From Gracilibacillus salinarum (GTDB lineage Bacteria > Bacillota > Bacilli > Bacillales > Amphibacillaceae): DNA of 64,000 nucleotides. Location: NCBI RefSeq assembly GCF_022919575.1, contig NZ_CP095071.1, forward strand, positions 2,356,001 to 2,420,000. Direction: 5' to 3'. The position numbers and the translations under genes are program-made. The notes below the pieces were generated by a model. The model was not told the DNA's origin. It ran no database searches and saw nothing but the letters and a program-made list of their open reading frames with translations. Of this stretch, positions 28,128-37,221 are shown in pieces (position 1 is the stretch's first letter; every line of letters starts with the position of its first letter).

Positions 28128-29840
28128 ATGGGAAACAATTCTAATAATCTAGATCCAATGGAAAAATTGAAAGTCGAAAGTCGCTATTTACGAGGTACGA
28201 TTGAAGAAGGCCTGCAAGATCCTATCACTTCAGCCATTTCCGAAGACGATACAAAGTTACTGAAGTTCCACGGAAGTTACCAGCAGGATGATCGTGATAT
28301 CCGAGATGAGAGACGTAAGCAAAAACTTGAACCTGCTTATCAATTTATGCTTCGTGTTGCCATTCCTGGCGGTGTAGCCACTCCTAAGCAATGGCTTTCT
28401 ATTGATGACTTATCACAACGATATGGTGATCAGACAATCAAATTAACCACCCGTCAAGCATTTCAATTGCACGGGATATTGAAATGGAACTTGAAAGATA
28501 CAATAAAAACAATCAACGATGAATTGATGACAACCATTGCAGCCTGTGGGGATGTTAACCGGAATGTAATGTGTAATCCGAACCCTTATCAATCGGACAT
28601 TCACCAAGAAATTCAAGATTGGGCGCAAAAAATCAGCGATCATCTCTCACCAAAAACCGGAGCTTATCATGAAATATGGTTAGATAGAGAAAAAATTATT
28701 GATTCCAAAGAAGAAGATGAGCCTATTTATGGCAAAACTTATTTGCCACGAAAGTTTAAAATCGGGATAGCAGCTCCCCCATCCAATGATGTCGACGTCT
28801 TCTCTCAAGACTTAGGCTTTATTGCCATCATTGAAGATAATGAAGTTCAAGGCTTTAACGTAGTAGTAGGAGGCGGTATGGGTTCTACGCATGGAAATAC
28901 CGACACCTATCCGCAAGTCGGAAAAATCGCCGGGTACTGTAACAAAGAAGATGCTATTGACGTTGCGGAAAAAGTGGTGACGATTCAACGGGATTACGGT
29001 AATCGTTCTGACCGAAAAAATGCACGCTTTAAATACACTATCGATCGCTATGGACTGGATTGGTTTAAAGAAGAACTGAACGAACGTCTAGGATTCGAAT
29101 TACAGCAAGCGAAACCCTATCATTTCGACCACAATGGCGATCGCTATGGCTGGGTAAAAGGCCATAACAGATGGCATTTTACGCTTTTTGTCCAAAATGG
29201 CAGAGTGAAAGACACCGACGATTATCAGTTATTGACAGCACTACGAGAAATCGCGAACGTGCACACTGGTGATTTCCGTTTGACACCGAACCAAAATCTA
29301 GTAATTGCCAACGTAACCGCCCAAAAGAAAAAGCAAATCAATGAAATTATTGAAGCTTATGGCATTACAGAAGGAAAAAATTATTCAGGGTTGCGCCGAA
29401 ATTCCATGGCATGTGTTGCCTTCCCAACTTGTGGCCTAGCTATGGCAGAATCTGAACGCTACCTCCCTTCTCTCATTGATAAAATCGAGGGATTGTTAGA
29501 AGCAGAAGGACTGAAAGAGCAAGAAATCGTGATCCGAATGACCGGCTGTCCTAATGGTTGTGCACGTCCTGGTCTTGCCGAGATCGCCTTTATTGGAAAA
29601 GCACCTGGTAAATATAATTTCTATCTTGGTGGAAGTTTTATCGGTGACCGCTTGAACCAGTTATATCGTGAAAATATTGGCGAAGAGGAAATATTGGCAA
29701 CATTGAAAGAAATTTTTCATGATTACGCAACCAATCGAAATGAAAAGGAACACTTTGGTGACTTCGTCGTCCGCAAAGAATATGTGGATGAAGTGAATGA
29801 TGGCAGAAAGTTTCACCGTGAGCAGAAAGGAGTTTTATAA
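28128..29840 (+). CDS. cysI: Sulfite reductase hemoprotein beta subunit
   Basis: A 570-residue siroheme/4Fe-4S enzyme that reduces sulfite to sulfide. The cluster-binding cysteines are in [14 protein letters not shown] and [11 protein letters not shown] near residues 425-480, the standard C-x5-C...C-x3-C pattern. Both ferredoxin-like repeats are complete. It follows cysJ by 13 bases, and its stop overlaps the sat start (TAATG). Confidence 0.94.
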   Translation: MGNNSNNLDPMEKLKVESRYLRGTIEEGLQDPITSAISEDDTKLLKFHGSYQQDDRDIRDERRKQKLEPAYQFMLRVAIPGGVATPKQWLSIDDLSQRYGDQTIKLTTRQAFQLHGILKWNLKDTIKTINDELMTTIAACGDVNRNVMCNPNPYQSDIHQEIQDWAQKISDHLSPKTGAYHEIWLDREKIIDSKEEDEPIYGKTYLPRKFKIGIAAPPSNDVDVFSQDLGFIAIIEDNEVQGFNVVVGGGMGSTHGNTDTYPQVGKIAGYCNKEDAIDVAEKVVTIQRDYGNRSDRKNARFKYTIDRYGLDWFKEELNERLGFELQQAKPYHFDHNGDRYGWVKGHNRWHFTLFVQNGRVKDTDDYQLLTALREIANVHTGDFRLTPNQNLVIANVTAQKKKQINEIIEAYGITEGKNYSGLRRNSMACVAFPTCGLAMAESERYLPSLIDKIEGLLEAEGLKEQEIVIRMTGCPNGCARPGLAEIAFIGKAPGKYNFYLGGSFIGDRLNQLYRENIGEEEILATLKEIFHDYATNRNEKEHFGDFVVRKEYVDEVNDGRKFHREQKGVL

Positions 29841-31024
29841 TGGCAGTAATCGAGAAGAAAGCAAACGAAACAATTGAAGCACATGGCGGTAAATTAGTAA
29901 ATCGCGAAGTAACAGGTGCCGAAAGAGAACAATTACTTAACAAAGCAGAACAATTCAAGAGAATTACCATTAATGCATGGAGCATTTCTGATCTGGAATT
30001 AATCGGAATTGGTGGATTCAGCCCATTGACTGGTTTTCTCGGTGAGAAGGACTACCAGGAAGTCGTCGAGAATTTGCATCTCGCAGACGGCACTGTATGG
30101 AGTATCCCAATTAATCTTGCGGTAACAGAAGCTGAAGCAAATGAATTAGAGATTGGTGAACATATTGCCCTCTATGGTGAAGACGATGTATTATACGGTA
30201 CATTGGAGCTTACCGAGAAGTACAGCTATGATCAAGAGAAAGAAGCACAATTGGTCTATGGCACAACAGAGGAAGCACACCCAGGAGTAAAGAAATTGTA
30301 TGAGAAAGGCAATGTATATTTAGCAGGTCCTATCTCTTTATTAAATCGCCCAAACCATGATCAATTTAAAGATTTTTATCTCGATCCTGTTGAGACAAGA
30401 CAACTATTTCAGGATCTTGGCTGGAAAACAGTGGTCGGATTCCAAACGAGAAATCCAGTCCATCGCGCGCACGAATACATTCAGAAATGCGCACTGGAAT
30501 CGGTTGATGGCTTATTATTAAATCCATTAGTTGGTGAAACCAAATCTGACGATATCCCCGCTGACATTCGTATGGAAAGCTATCAAGTTATTCTAAAACA
30601 CTACTATCCGAAAAATCGTACTCGTTTAGTAATTTATCCGGCCGCAATGCGTTATGCAGGTCCACGTGAAGCTATTCTGCATGCCCTCGTCCGTAAAAAT
30701 TATGGCTGTACCCACTTCATCGTCGGTCGTGACCATGCCGGTGTCGGTGATTATTATGGTACGTACGAGGCACAAGATTTAATAGCTGAATATGAAGCAG
30801 AGCTTGGCATTCAAATTTTCAAATTTGAGCATGCCTTCTACTGCAAGAAATGCGAAAATATGGCATCACAAAAAACATGCCCACACGACAAGTCTGAGCA
30901 CGTTCATTTAAGTGGCACAAAGGTCCGCGAGAAGCTTCGTAACGGTGAAGCTTTACCACGACAGTTCTCGAGACCGGAAGTGGCAGAGGTATTAATTAAA
31001 GGATTACAAAGGGGTTCAAACTAA
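29840..31024 (+). CDS. sat: Sulfate adenylyltransferase
   Basis: A 394-residue ATP sulfurylase making APS from ATP and sulfate. The nucleotide motif [13 protein letters not shown] (HxxH type) is near 210, and [12 protein letters not shown] is near 300. A cysteine/histidine cluster ([22 protein letters not shown]) near 333-354 fits the metal site seen in related bacterial Sat proteins. It starts within the cysI stop, so translation is coupled. Confidence 0.93.
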   Translation: MAVIEKKANETIEAHGGKLVNREVTGAEREQLLNKAEQFKRITINAWSISDLELIGIGGFSPLTGFLGEKDYQEVVENLHLADGTVWSIPINLAVTEAEANELEIGEHIALYGEDDVLYGTLELTEKYSYDQEKEAQLVYGTTEEAHPGVKKLYEKGNVYLAGPISLLNRPNHDQFKDFYLDPVETRQLFQDLGWKTVVGFQTRNPVHRAHEYIQKCALESVDGLLLNPLVGETKSDDIPADIRMESYQVILKHYYPKNRTRLVIYPAAMRYAGPREAILHALVRKNYGCTHFIVGRDHAGVGDYYGTYEAQDLIAEYEAELGIQIFKFEHAFYCKKCENMASQKTCPHDKSEHVHLSGTKVREKLRNGEALPRQFSRPEVAEVLIKGLQRGSN

Positions 31025-31623
31025 TGGCAGAGACAAAAAATATTGTCTGGCACGATTCAGCAGTAACAAAGCAGGATCGTATCAAACAAAATCAGCATCA
31101 AAGTCCTGTACTATGGTTCACCGGACTTTCAGGTTCAGGCAAATCTACCATTACGGTGGCATTAGAAAAAGCACTGTTCGATCGTGGCATTCGCTCCTAC
31201 CGACTTGACGGTGATAACATCCGTCACGGCCTTAACAATAATCTAGGCTTCAGTCCAGATGATCGTAAAGAAAACATACGTCGGATCGGTGAAGTTTCCA
31301 AGCTCTTAAATGACGCTGGCTTATTTACATTGACCGCGTTTATTTCTCCCTATCGTGAAGACCGTGATAATGTCCGCGAATTGTTAAACGATGGTGAATT
31401 TATCGAAGTGTATGTAAAGTGCAGTCTTGAAAGCTGTGAAGCTCGTGATCCAAAAGGCTTGTATCAAAAAGCTCGCGCAGGTGAGATCAAAGGTTTTACT
31501 GGCATTGATGCGCCTTACGAAGAACCAGTCGCGCCAGAGCTCGTTGTAGACACTGAGGAAAAGTCAGTTGAAGAAGCCGTTGAAGACATCTTGGCATTCT
31601 TAGAAGCTAAAAATTATATTTAA
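31024..31623 (+). CDS. cysC: Adenylyl-sulfate (APS) kinase
   Basis: A 199-residue P-loop kinase forming PAPS from APS. The P-loop is GLSGSGKST near 35-43, and [20 protein letters not shown] and [10 protein letters not shown] are the APS-binding segments. It overlaps the sat stop by one base and ends the operon. Having both APS kinase and a CysH with APS-type clusters means PAPS may serve other sulfonation needs, or CysH may accept both substrates. Confidence 0.93.
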   Translation: MAETKNIVWHDSAVTKQDRIKQNQHQSPVLWFTGLSGSGKSTITVALEKALFDRGIRSYRLDGDNIRHGLNNNLGFSPDDRKENIRRIGEVSKLLNDAGLFTLTAFISPYREDRDNVRELLNDGEFIEVYVKCSLESCEARDPKGLYQKARAGEIKGFTGIDAPYEEPVAPELVVDTEEKSVEEAVEDILAFLEAKNYI

Positions 31624-31630
31624 TTTATTT

Positions 31631-31683
31631 AGCACCCAGGTGATCCGTACGATGAAAGTCGTTCATATTACCGGGTGCTTTTG
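31631..31683 (+). terminator. Rho-independent terminator of the cys operon
   Basis: AGCACCC-GGT and ACC-GGGTGCT pair around an inner imperfect stem, followed by TTTTG. Confidence 0.85.
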
Positions 31684-31724
31684 CATAGGATACATACCAT
31701 TACCTTTATAAGGAGGAAATTTTA

Positions 31725-31820
31725 ATGGACCAATTAATCAGCCTGTTTATTGGTGTCGGTGTTGTAATTTTTTCCTTGTTCTTCTTTGTCATCTACAGCA
31801 CTATTAAGAATGATAAATAA
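31725..31820 (+). CDS. 31-residue single-helix membrane miniprotein
   Basis: The ATG at 31725 follows a near-ideal ATAAGGAGG with eight bases' spacing. The frame encodes 31 residues ending at TAA 31818. Residues about 4-25 (LISLFIGVGVVIFSLFFF) form one membrane helix and the tail is KNDK. It lies between the cys terminator and the alcohol dehydrogenase gene and is probably independently expressed. AATCAACAA/TTGTTGATT at 31863-31891 could form a downstream hairpin. I do not recognise the protein; the strength of the ribosome binding site is the main argument that it is real. Confidence 0.65.
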   Translation: MDQLISLFIGVGVVIFSLFFFVIYSTIKNDK

Positions 31821-31978
31821 GCTATCTTTTATTCCCCTCTTATTTCCACACTTCTTATCAATAATCAACAATCATGCTTCCTTTGTTGATTAGTCACCAT
31901 CATTCATTTTTTTGTTCATTGTCTTTCTCATCCAAACAGATTACGATTAAAGTACTACTAATGTAAGGAGTGTGGCGT

Positions 31979-32995
31979 ATGAAAGTTGGTATTTATCATG
32001 GACAAAATGATGTGAAGATTGAAGAACGCGAGATCCCTTCTGTCGGCGCTAAGGATGTATTAATTAAAACGTTGCGTGGGGGCATCTGTGGAACCGATAT
32101 CAATATCGTAAAAGCAGGAAATGAAATGGGGATACGATTTGGTGCTGAATTTGGACATGAATTGTTTGGCGAAGTAGTCGAACTTGGAAAAGATGTCCCT
32201 TCAGCCATCTCTAAAGGAATGCGTGTTGGTATCAATCCGATTACAGCAAAACGTGCAGGTCGCAGATTTTCATTAGAATGTGGAGCATTCAGCCAATATG
32301 TGCTAATTGAAGATGCTGAACTTAACTATAATTTATATGAGATGAATGATTCGGTAACACCAGAAGAAGCTGTGTTAATGGAGCCAATGAGCGTAGGCTT
32401 TCACGGTGCCTTCAGCATCGAACCGAAAAAAGACGAAAACATTGTTGTGCTTGGAGCAGGACCAATTGGACTGTCTGCTGCAGCCGGTCTGATCGGAGAA
32501 GGAATTACTAATGTCTGCGTTGTAGATATCGATGATTTCCGCCTGAACAAGGCTAAAGAATTAGGTGCACGAACCGTTAACACCAAAAATGAAAGCCTTG
32601 CAGAAGGATTGATCAACCATTTTGGCGAAGAGAATGTTTACGGAATCAATGTTCCAAATGTACATGGTTTTGTTGATGCTGCTGGTGCTCCCCCATTATT
32701 TGAACAAGTTATGCAGATCGTTAAACCACAGGCTCGTATTGCTATCATCGCTGTGTATAAAAACGAGGTGCCTGTAAGCCTTGCTCAAATCATGAGTAAA
32801 GAAGTAAAAATCATCGGTGCGAGCGGATATACTCACGATAACATTACCCGTGTAATTGACCATTTGAACCAAAAGAAGACTAATATTTCCACTATGGTTA
32901 CACAAGTCTATCCATTAGACAAGATCCAGGAAGCTTTTGATAAAGCAATCGAAGCAAAAGATACTGTCAAGGTTGTTGTTGATTTAACAAAGTAG
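31979..32995 (+). CDS. Zinc-type medium-chain alcohol/polyol dehydrogenase
   Basis: A 338-residue MDR-family enzyme. GGICGTDINIV near 36 has the catalytic-zinc Cys, GHELFGEV near 59 gives His-Glu, and the Rossmann motif VVLGAGPIGLSAA is near 155, with the acidic residue in VVDIDD favouring NAD. The four-Cys structural zinc lobe is absent. TAAGGAG precedes ATG 31979. It resembles sorbitol/butanediol-type dehydrogenases, but the substrate cannot be set, and no sugar genes adjoin it. Confidence 0.82.
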   Translation: MKVGIYHGQNDVKIEEREIPSVGAKDVLIKTLRGGICGTDINIVKAGNEMGIRFGAEFGHELFGEVVELGKDVPSAISKGMRVGINPITAKRAGRRFSLECGAFSQYVLIEDAELNYNLYEMNDSVTPEEAVLMEPMSVGFHGAFSIEPKKDENIVVLGAGPIGLSAAAGLIGEGITNVCVVDIDDFRLNKAKELGARTVNTKNESLAEGLINHFGEENVYGINVPNVHGFVDAAGAPPLFEQVMQIVKPQARIAIIAVYKNEVPVSLAQIMSKEVKIIGASGYTHDNITRVIDHLNQKKTNISTMVTQVYPLDKIQEAFDKAIEAKDTVKVVVDLTK

Positions 32996-33040
32996 AGGAA
33001 GTTTAGTATAAAAACCCTCACTGTCTTATATCACTTTGCC

Positions 33041-33329
33041 AAATTATGGATTAAGTCAAGTGGAACCGCATTATCTATGAGGTTATTTTGATATTTTAAA
33101 GGTACTAGCAAAGCCCCTAAAAATTGCTCCGCGTCCTGTATCGATCGGGTTAGCTAGGTTACAACTTAAACTGCTTCTGTACTGCCATGTGCTGAGGCAG
33201 CAAAGAAGTATTTCGGGTAGTAGCCTAGCTTCAGCCGTGTCTCGCAGGACGCGAAGTCGTTAGCAGAAGTTATTTCAGCACACGTACCATTTCAAAAATG
33301 TCTACAAAGCACATTACACAATCCGGATT
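33041..33329. repeat. Composite repeat family 1, copy 4 (heavily decayed, one hybrid module)
   Basis: Remnant ends ATTATGGATTAAGTCAA (left) and ACACAATCCGGATTTG (right) flank one module with GCTCCGCGTCCTGTA on one side and CAGCCGTGTCTCGCAGGACG on the other. It looks like an internal deletion joining the outer arm of module A to the outer arm of module B. The remainder of 33330-33488 shows no gene. Confidence 0.7.
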
Positions 33330-33488
33330 TGCAGTAGGCACAGTCAGGTTAATCTTCTAAATCCATAATTATTGCTTATTTTCGCTGCTTGAATTGAATG
33401 CTAGCGTCCGCTTTCTATACTCCCCACTCTATTTGTACTGTCCTTCATTCTCCCCTACTGTTTTATTTCATACACATCTCATATTTGC

Positions 33489-33649
33489 TTGACTAACAGG
33501 CAAACTCACATTAATCTTAATGTAATATTAAGGAAAGGACGTGTTGTTGATGAGTGTATATACAGGAGTTTTTGTTAAAATGGGAGGATTTCTAACGGCT
33601 TAACCCAGAGATTTTCTCCCACCACTACATTCTTTGGGAGGAAAAAACG
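33489..33649 (+). promoter_or_regulatory. Promoter and candidate attenuator leader of the rsgA-like gene
   Basis: TTGACT at 33489 with TAATCT 17 bases later is a possible promoter. TGGGAG (33581-33586) pairs with CTCCCA (33616-33621), extended by ATTTCT/AGAGAT. The same CTCCCA can instead pair as TTTTCTCCCA with TGGGAGGAAAA (33635-33645), which contains the ribosome binding site of the next gene. The two pairings exclude each other, and the first lies in a translated leader ORF. Confidence 0.5.
33550..33603 (+). CDS. 17-residue leader peptide
   Basis: ATG 33550 follows an AAGGAAAGGACG stretch and encodes 17 residues, beginning MSVYTGVF and ending GGFLTA before TAA at 33601. Segment 1 of the competing hairpins lies inside its codons. 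It is probably a regulatory leader whose translation affects access to the downstream ribosome binding site. I know no match for this peptide, and coding status is inferred from position and binding site. Confidence 0.45.
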   Translation: MSVYTGVFVKMGGFLTA

Positions 33650-34710
33650 GTGAATTTAGAGAGATTAGGATGGTCTGCATTTTTTGAAACAGATTTTCAA
33701 CGGAGATTTTCGAATGAATGGCAGGTTGGTCGAGTTGTAGGCCAAGGGAAAAACATTTATAAATTAGCGACAAAACAAGGTGATATGAACGCGAAAATAG
33801 CCGGCAAGCTGTTATTCGAAGCAGAAGTATCGTCGCAGTTACCTGCTGTAGGTGACTGGGTTGTCTTCGCTCATGAAGACGGTGACCAATTTGCCATCAT
33901 TCACGGTAATTTAGAGAGAAAAGTGTTTTTTCAAGGAAAGTAGCCGGCAATAATATGGAAGAACAACTAATCGCCAGTAATATTGATACGGTCTTTCTAG
34001 TTAGCGCCTTGAATAATGACTTTAATATTCGGCGAATTGAAAGATATGTGACATTAGCTTGGGAATCAGGAGCAAGTCCGGTGATTGTACTCACAAAGGC
34101 TGATTTATCTGACGACATCGATGCAAAAGTACTTGAAGTGGAAGAAGTAGCGATCGGCGTTCCCATCCATGTAACAAGCTCGATTACCCATCAGGGGATA
34201 GAGGACTTGAACAAATATTTGCAGTCAGGAACAACCATCGCGTTGCTTGGTTCATCTGGTGTTGGTAAATCAACGTTATCAAATATATTATCGGAGAAAG
34301 AACAACAAGCGGTCCATGCTATCCGAAATGACGACAAAGGACGACATACTACTACTTCAAGGGATCTGTTAGTATTTGATAAAGGCTTGATTCTGGATAC
34401 ACCCGGCTTAAGAGAGTTACAATTATGGAACACAGAGGAAGCGGTATCCAACACTTTTCAAGATATTAAAGGGTTAGAAAACGCATGCAAATTCCGTGAT
34501 TGCCAGCACGAATCAGAACCAGGCTGCGCGATTCAAAAAGCAATAGAGGACGGAATAATAACTGAAGCACGGTATCACAGTTATTTAAAGTTGCTGAGAG
34601 AAACAGCTTTTATTGAGAATTCAACGGCATACATGCGGGACAAAATCGAAAAGACAAAACACTATCGTCACCAGGCTACACAACACCGAAAAATGAAAAA
34701 ACATCGTTAA
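33650..34710 (+). pseudogene. rsgA: RsgA/YloQ-like ribosome GTPase with a -1 frameshift
   Basis: Two frames together spell one circularly permuted GTPase of about 351 residues. 33650-33943 encodes the OB-fold part and ends early after KVFFQGK. The reading continues from about 33925 in another frame as SRKVAGNNMEEQ, then the GTPase with GSSGVGKST (G1), VLTKAD (G4) and a zinc motif CKFRDCQHESEPGC. The shift falls in a run of six T (33920-33925); seven T would restore RK-FSRKVAG. Normal RsgA matures the 30S subunit. This is probably an extra paralogue, since the usual Bacillus copy sits by prkC. Sequencing error, true loss or slippage cannot be told apart here. Confidence 0.8.
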
Positions 34711-34717
34711 AACAACG

Positions 34718-34753
34718 GAGTGCTGATAGTTAAGTCTATCACACTCTTTTTTA
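34718..34753 (+). terminator. Rho-independent terminator of the rsgA-like gene
   Basis: GAGTG-GATAG pairs with CTATC-CACTC and six T follow. Confidence 0.85.
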
Positions 34754-34816
34754 CGAAAAATAACTCGCTGTTTATGTTAGTATATTCAAAAGCAAAAAAT
34801 GATGAAAGGTGATAAA

Positions 34817-35086
34817 ATGGGAGTTGACAATGGAAAAGCAATAAAATTTGGCTACTACGCTATAGTCGCCACCTTGCTTACAGGGGCTGGTATAATGATT
34901 TTCGATAATCATTATTATAATGATAGTATCAGTATTCTACTTATATTTGCCGCTTATATTTTTCAAGGTTTTTACGATTTATATCGCTCTCTTAAAGACG
35001 GCACAAAAAAATGGACATTTTTCCATATACTATATATCCTATTCGCTATAAGTGTTCTTGTATGGGGAATTACAAAAGTTTTTTAA
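34817..35086 (+). CDS. Small membrane protein, 89 residues
   Basis: A hydrophobic protein with two clear membrane segments near residues 12-30 and 35-55, a basic loop (YRSLKDGTKKW) and a third helix near 66-86. GAAAGGTG is spaced six bases from ATG 34817. I recognise no family with certainty; YczI-type small membrane proteins have this form. It is flanked by a terminator upstream and the outer flank of repeat copy 5 downstream, whose ACCG...CGGT hairpin may end transcription. Confidence 0.6.
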   Translation: MGVDNGKAIKFGYYAIVATLLTGAGIMIFDNHYYNDSISILLIFAAYIFQGFYDLYRSLKDGTKKWTFFHILYILFAISVLVWGITKVF

Positions 35087-35101
35087 TTGATAGATTCATT
35101 A

Positions 35102-35765
35102 TAAAAACCGAGCATAAACCACCCGGTCCTAATTGACTTCATTAATAAACAACTTCCTATAATATGGATTATGTAAACTAACTGCTTAGCGGTACGGTAA
35201 TTTTGAAATGTTTCAAGTGCTAGGATACCGCTCCGTCCAACCACTCCGCGTCCTGCGGGGCACGGCTGAAGCTAACTTTGTGAAGAAGGGCGCTTCACAA
35301 AGTGGATCTCCAGCACCTGCACAATCCCGCGGGAGTCTCCGTGGTTGGCCTACGCTAGGATGATTGCTCTACAACTGATGTCATAGGAAGGATATCGATT
35401 GCTATCTACATAAATCAGTCACCATTTTTATAATTTATAATGCCTAGCACCACTGCTCACAGCTATTTCAAACGTTGTAGTACTTCCCTCAAGCGTAGGA
35501 AATAGGCGGAGACTCCCGTGGAATCAGCGCGAGCTGAAGATCCACTTATGAAAGAAAAGAATTTTCTTTCATAAGTTAGCTGAAGCCGTGCCCACAGGAC
35601 GCGGAGCCTATTTCCGGAGCTTTGCTAAGCAGATGAAAACTATCATAATTAACTCCATGTCAGACATTTCCAGTTGACATAATCCATATTATAGGAAGTC
35701 CGTTTTATGTTCCATAAGATTACTGCTGTGACTGCACTTTTGTACTTTCTTTGCTTACAAGATGA
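35102..35765. repeat. Composite repeat family 1, copy 5 (complete, interior inverted)
   Basis: Inverted repeats at about 35155-35178 and 35674-35697 enclose module B first (about 35225-35357) and module A second (about 35495-35630), the reverse of copies 1, 2 and 6. Module A's tip is ACTTATGAAAGAAAA (35544-35558) and its complement at 35562-35576. The outer flanks keep the same orientation as in copies 2 and 6: CCACCCGGTCCTAATTGAC on the left and CTGCTGTGACTGCACTT on the right. Confidence 0.9.
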
Positions 35766-35824
35766 ATGTCCTCACCTAAATAAGCCAGACTAATGCCTAG
35801 AACGATTAAAGGGGTGTTTTCCAA

Positions 35825-36571
35825 TTGAAAAAAGTCATCATCATTGGCGGAGCAGGAACCGTTGGAGAGATATTATACAAACATTTATCACCTGACTATC
35901 ATGTGCTGGTTTTCGATAAAATGGTTAAAAACGAAACCGCTACGCATAAACAAATGGATGCAACAAACTATCATGATATGCTTAAAAAAATCCCAAAAGA
36001 CACCGACGTCATGATCAATTTATTACGTATAGAAACGAGTCGAGCGATTGAAGACGTAGAGGCATTTGATCAAATGACAGATGTATTCTTTAAGGCGAGT
36101 TATTATCTCATGCTGATTGCCAAGGAGTATCACATAGATAAAGTGATTTATGCGAGCAGTAATCATGCCTCTGATTATTATGAGGAAAATGGATACTCTC
36201 AATTAGGAAGAGAAATTACTACCAAGGATTATCCTTATCCTAAAGGCTTATATGGTGTGCTAAAAGTAACCTCAGAGGAAGCAGGCTTTATTTTTTCATT
36301 ACATACGGATTTATCCGTTATTAATATCAGAATCGGTTCAGTACCTAAGGATGAAAAGAAGGCATTACTTGAAAATGATCGAGTATCACGCACATTACTT
36401 TCTCAACATGACTTAATCCATTTATTTATCTCTGCCATCGAAACAAACACAAAGCATGGTACCTATTATGGTGTATCGAATAACACCGATAAGCCTTGGG
36501 ATATCTCAAACGCTATAAAAGAGCTCGGATATCACCCCAGCGTAAACAGTGATCAGCTAAAGAATAATTAA
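35825..36571 (+). CDS. NAD(P)-dependent epimerase/dehydratase-like (uronate-dehydrogenase-type) protein
   Basis: A 248-residue extended short-chain dehydrogenase. The nucleotide motif is GGAGTVGEILYKHL near 8-21, and the catalytic YxxxK is YGVLK near 140, preceded by YASSNHASDYY with the Ser. It resembles uronate dehydrogenases and related NAD-dependent sugar epimerases. It starts at TTG 35825 with AAAGGGGTG ten bases upstream. It is a single gene between the repeat and a convergent DUF1232 gene; the substrate is unknown. Confidence 0.72.
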   Translation: MKKVIIIGGAGTVGEILYKHLSPDYHVLVFDKMVKNETATHKQMDATNYHDMLKKIPKDTDVMINLLRIETSRAIEDVEAFDQMTDVFFKASYYLMLIAKEYHIDKVIYASSNHASDYYEENGYSQLGREITTKDYPYPKGLYGVLKVTSEEAGFIFSLHTDLSVINIRIGSVPKDEKKALLENDRVSRTLLSQHDLIHLFISAIETNTKHGTYYGVSNNTDKPWDISNAIKELGYHPSVNSDQLKNN

Positions 36572-36592
36572 CGAACTAGTCATCTTGGAGAA

Positions 36593-37003
36593 TCAGCCTT
36601 CCTCCACAGATGGCTTTTCCTCACCATGGCTCTCCTGCCACACCTTAAACCGATCTAAATCTTCACTTACTTGTCTGATGACAAACCCAAGCACAGCCGC
36701 ATCATCAAACAAACCTAACCCAACTAAAAAATCAGGAACGATATCTATCGGAGTAACGAAATAAATAATTGCTGCCAGGATCATCACAATAGATCCCTTC
36801 GGAATTTCTTTATACTCGCCTTGAATCCATGCCCGAAGTGCTTCAAATAATAATTGCAGCTTTCCCCACACTTCTTCTAACTTACCTTTTTTATCATTTG
36901 CTTTTATTTCTGCCTGTTTTAATAACTGTTTCGATTTTTCCTTATCTTGAAAATAGTGCTTTGCTTTCGGAATATATCTTTTATAACCATGTTCGTATTT
37001 CAT
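36593..37003 (-). CDS. YkvA-like DUF1232 membrane protein
   Basis: A 136-residue protein. The first 65 residues are charged and helical, followed by the DUF1232 core: a hydrophobic segment GSIVMILAAIIYFVTPIDIVPDFLVGLG with the family signature PIDIVPD, then FDDAAVLGFVIRQV. CAGGAGAGAG precedes the ATG. Its function is unestablished across the family. It is convergent with the epimerase-like gene, with only 21 bases between stops and no terminator hairpin in the gap. Confidence 0.82.
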   Translation of the reverse strand: MKYEHGYKRYIPKAKHYFQDKEKSKQLLKQAEIKANDKKGKLEEVWGKLQLLFEALRAWIQGEYKEIPKGSIVMILAAIIYFVTPIDIVPDFLVGLGLFDDAAVLGFVIRQVSEDLDRFKVWQESHGEEKPSVEEG

Positions 37004-37221
37004 GGGATCTGCTCTCTCCTGTCCATTTTCGGTATATTTTTCGACTTTCTTGTCTTTAATTGTCGAAAGTATAGATGATTTTAATGACTCATGATATTAT
37101 GGCAACTATGTGTGATTTTCCATCTTTATCCACGAACATCACGTCTTTATACCTATCATAACAAATAGAGAATATATGGGGAATCATTGTAAGCCATTTG
37201 AATTTAGGGGAGGACTAATCT

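Noticed and set aside
31970..32995. Alcohol dehydrogenase gene as the lactaldehyde reductase of the fucose pathway
   Set aside because: It is 9 kb from the fuc operon, carries no fuc operator, and belongs to a different dehydrogenase family from FucO.
33915..33960. Programmed frameshift in the rsgA-like gene
   Set aside because: No slippery heptamer with a downstream pseudoknot or internal binding site that would support programmed shifting; a simple T deletion or sequence error is more economical.
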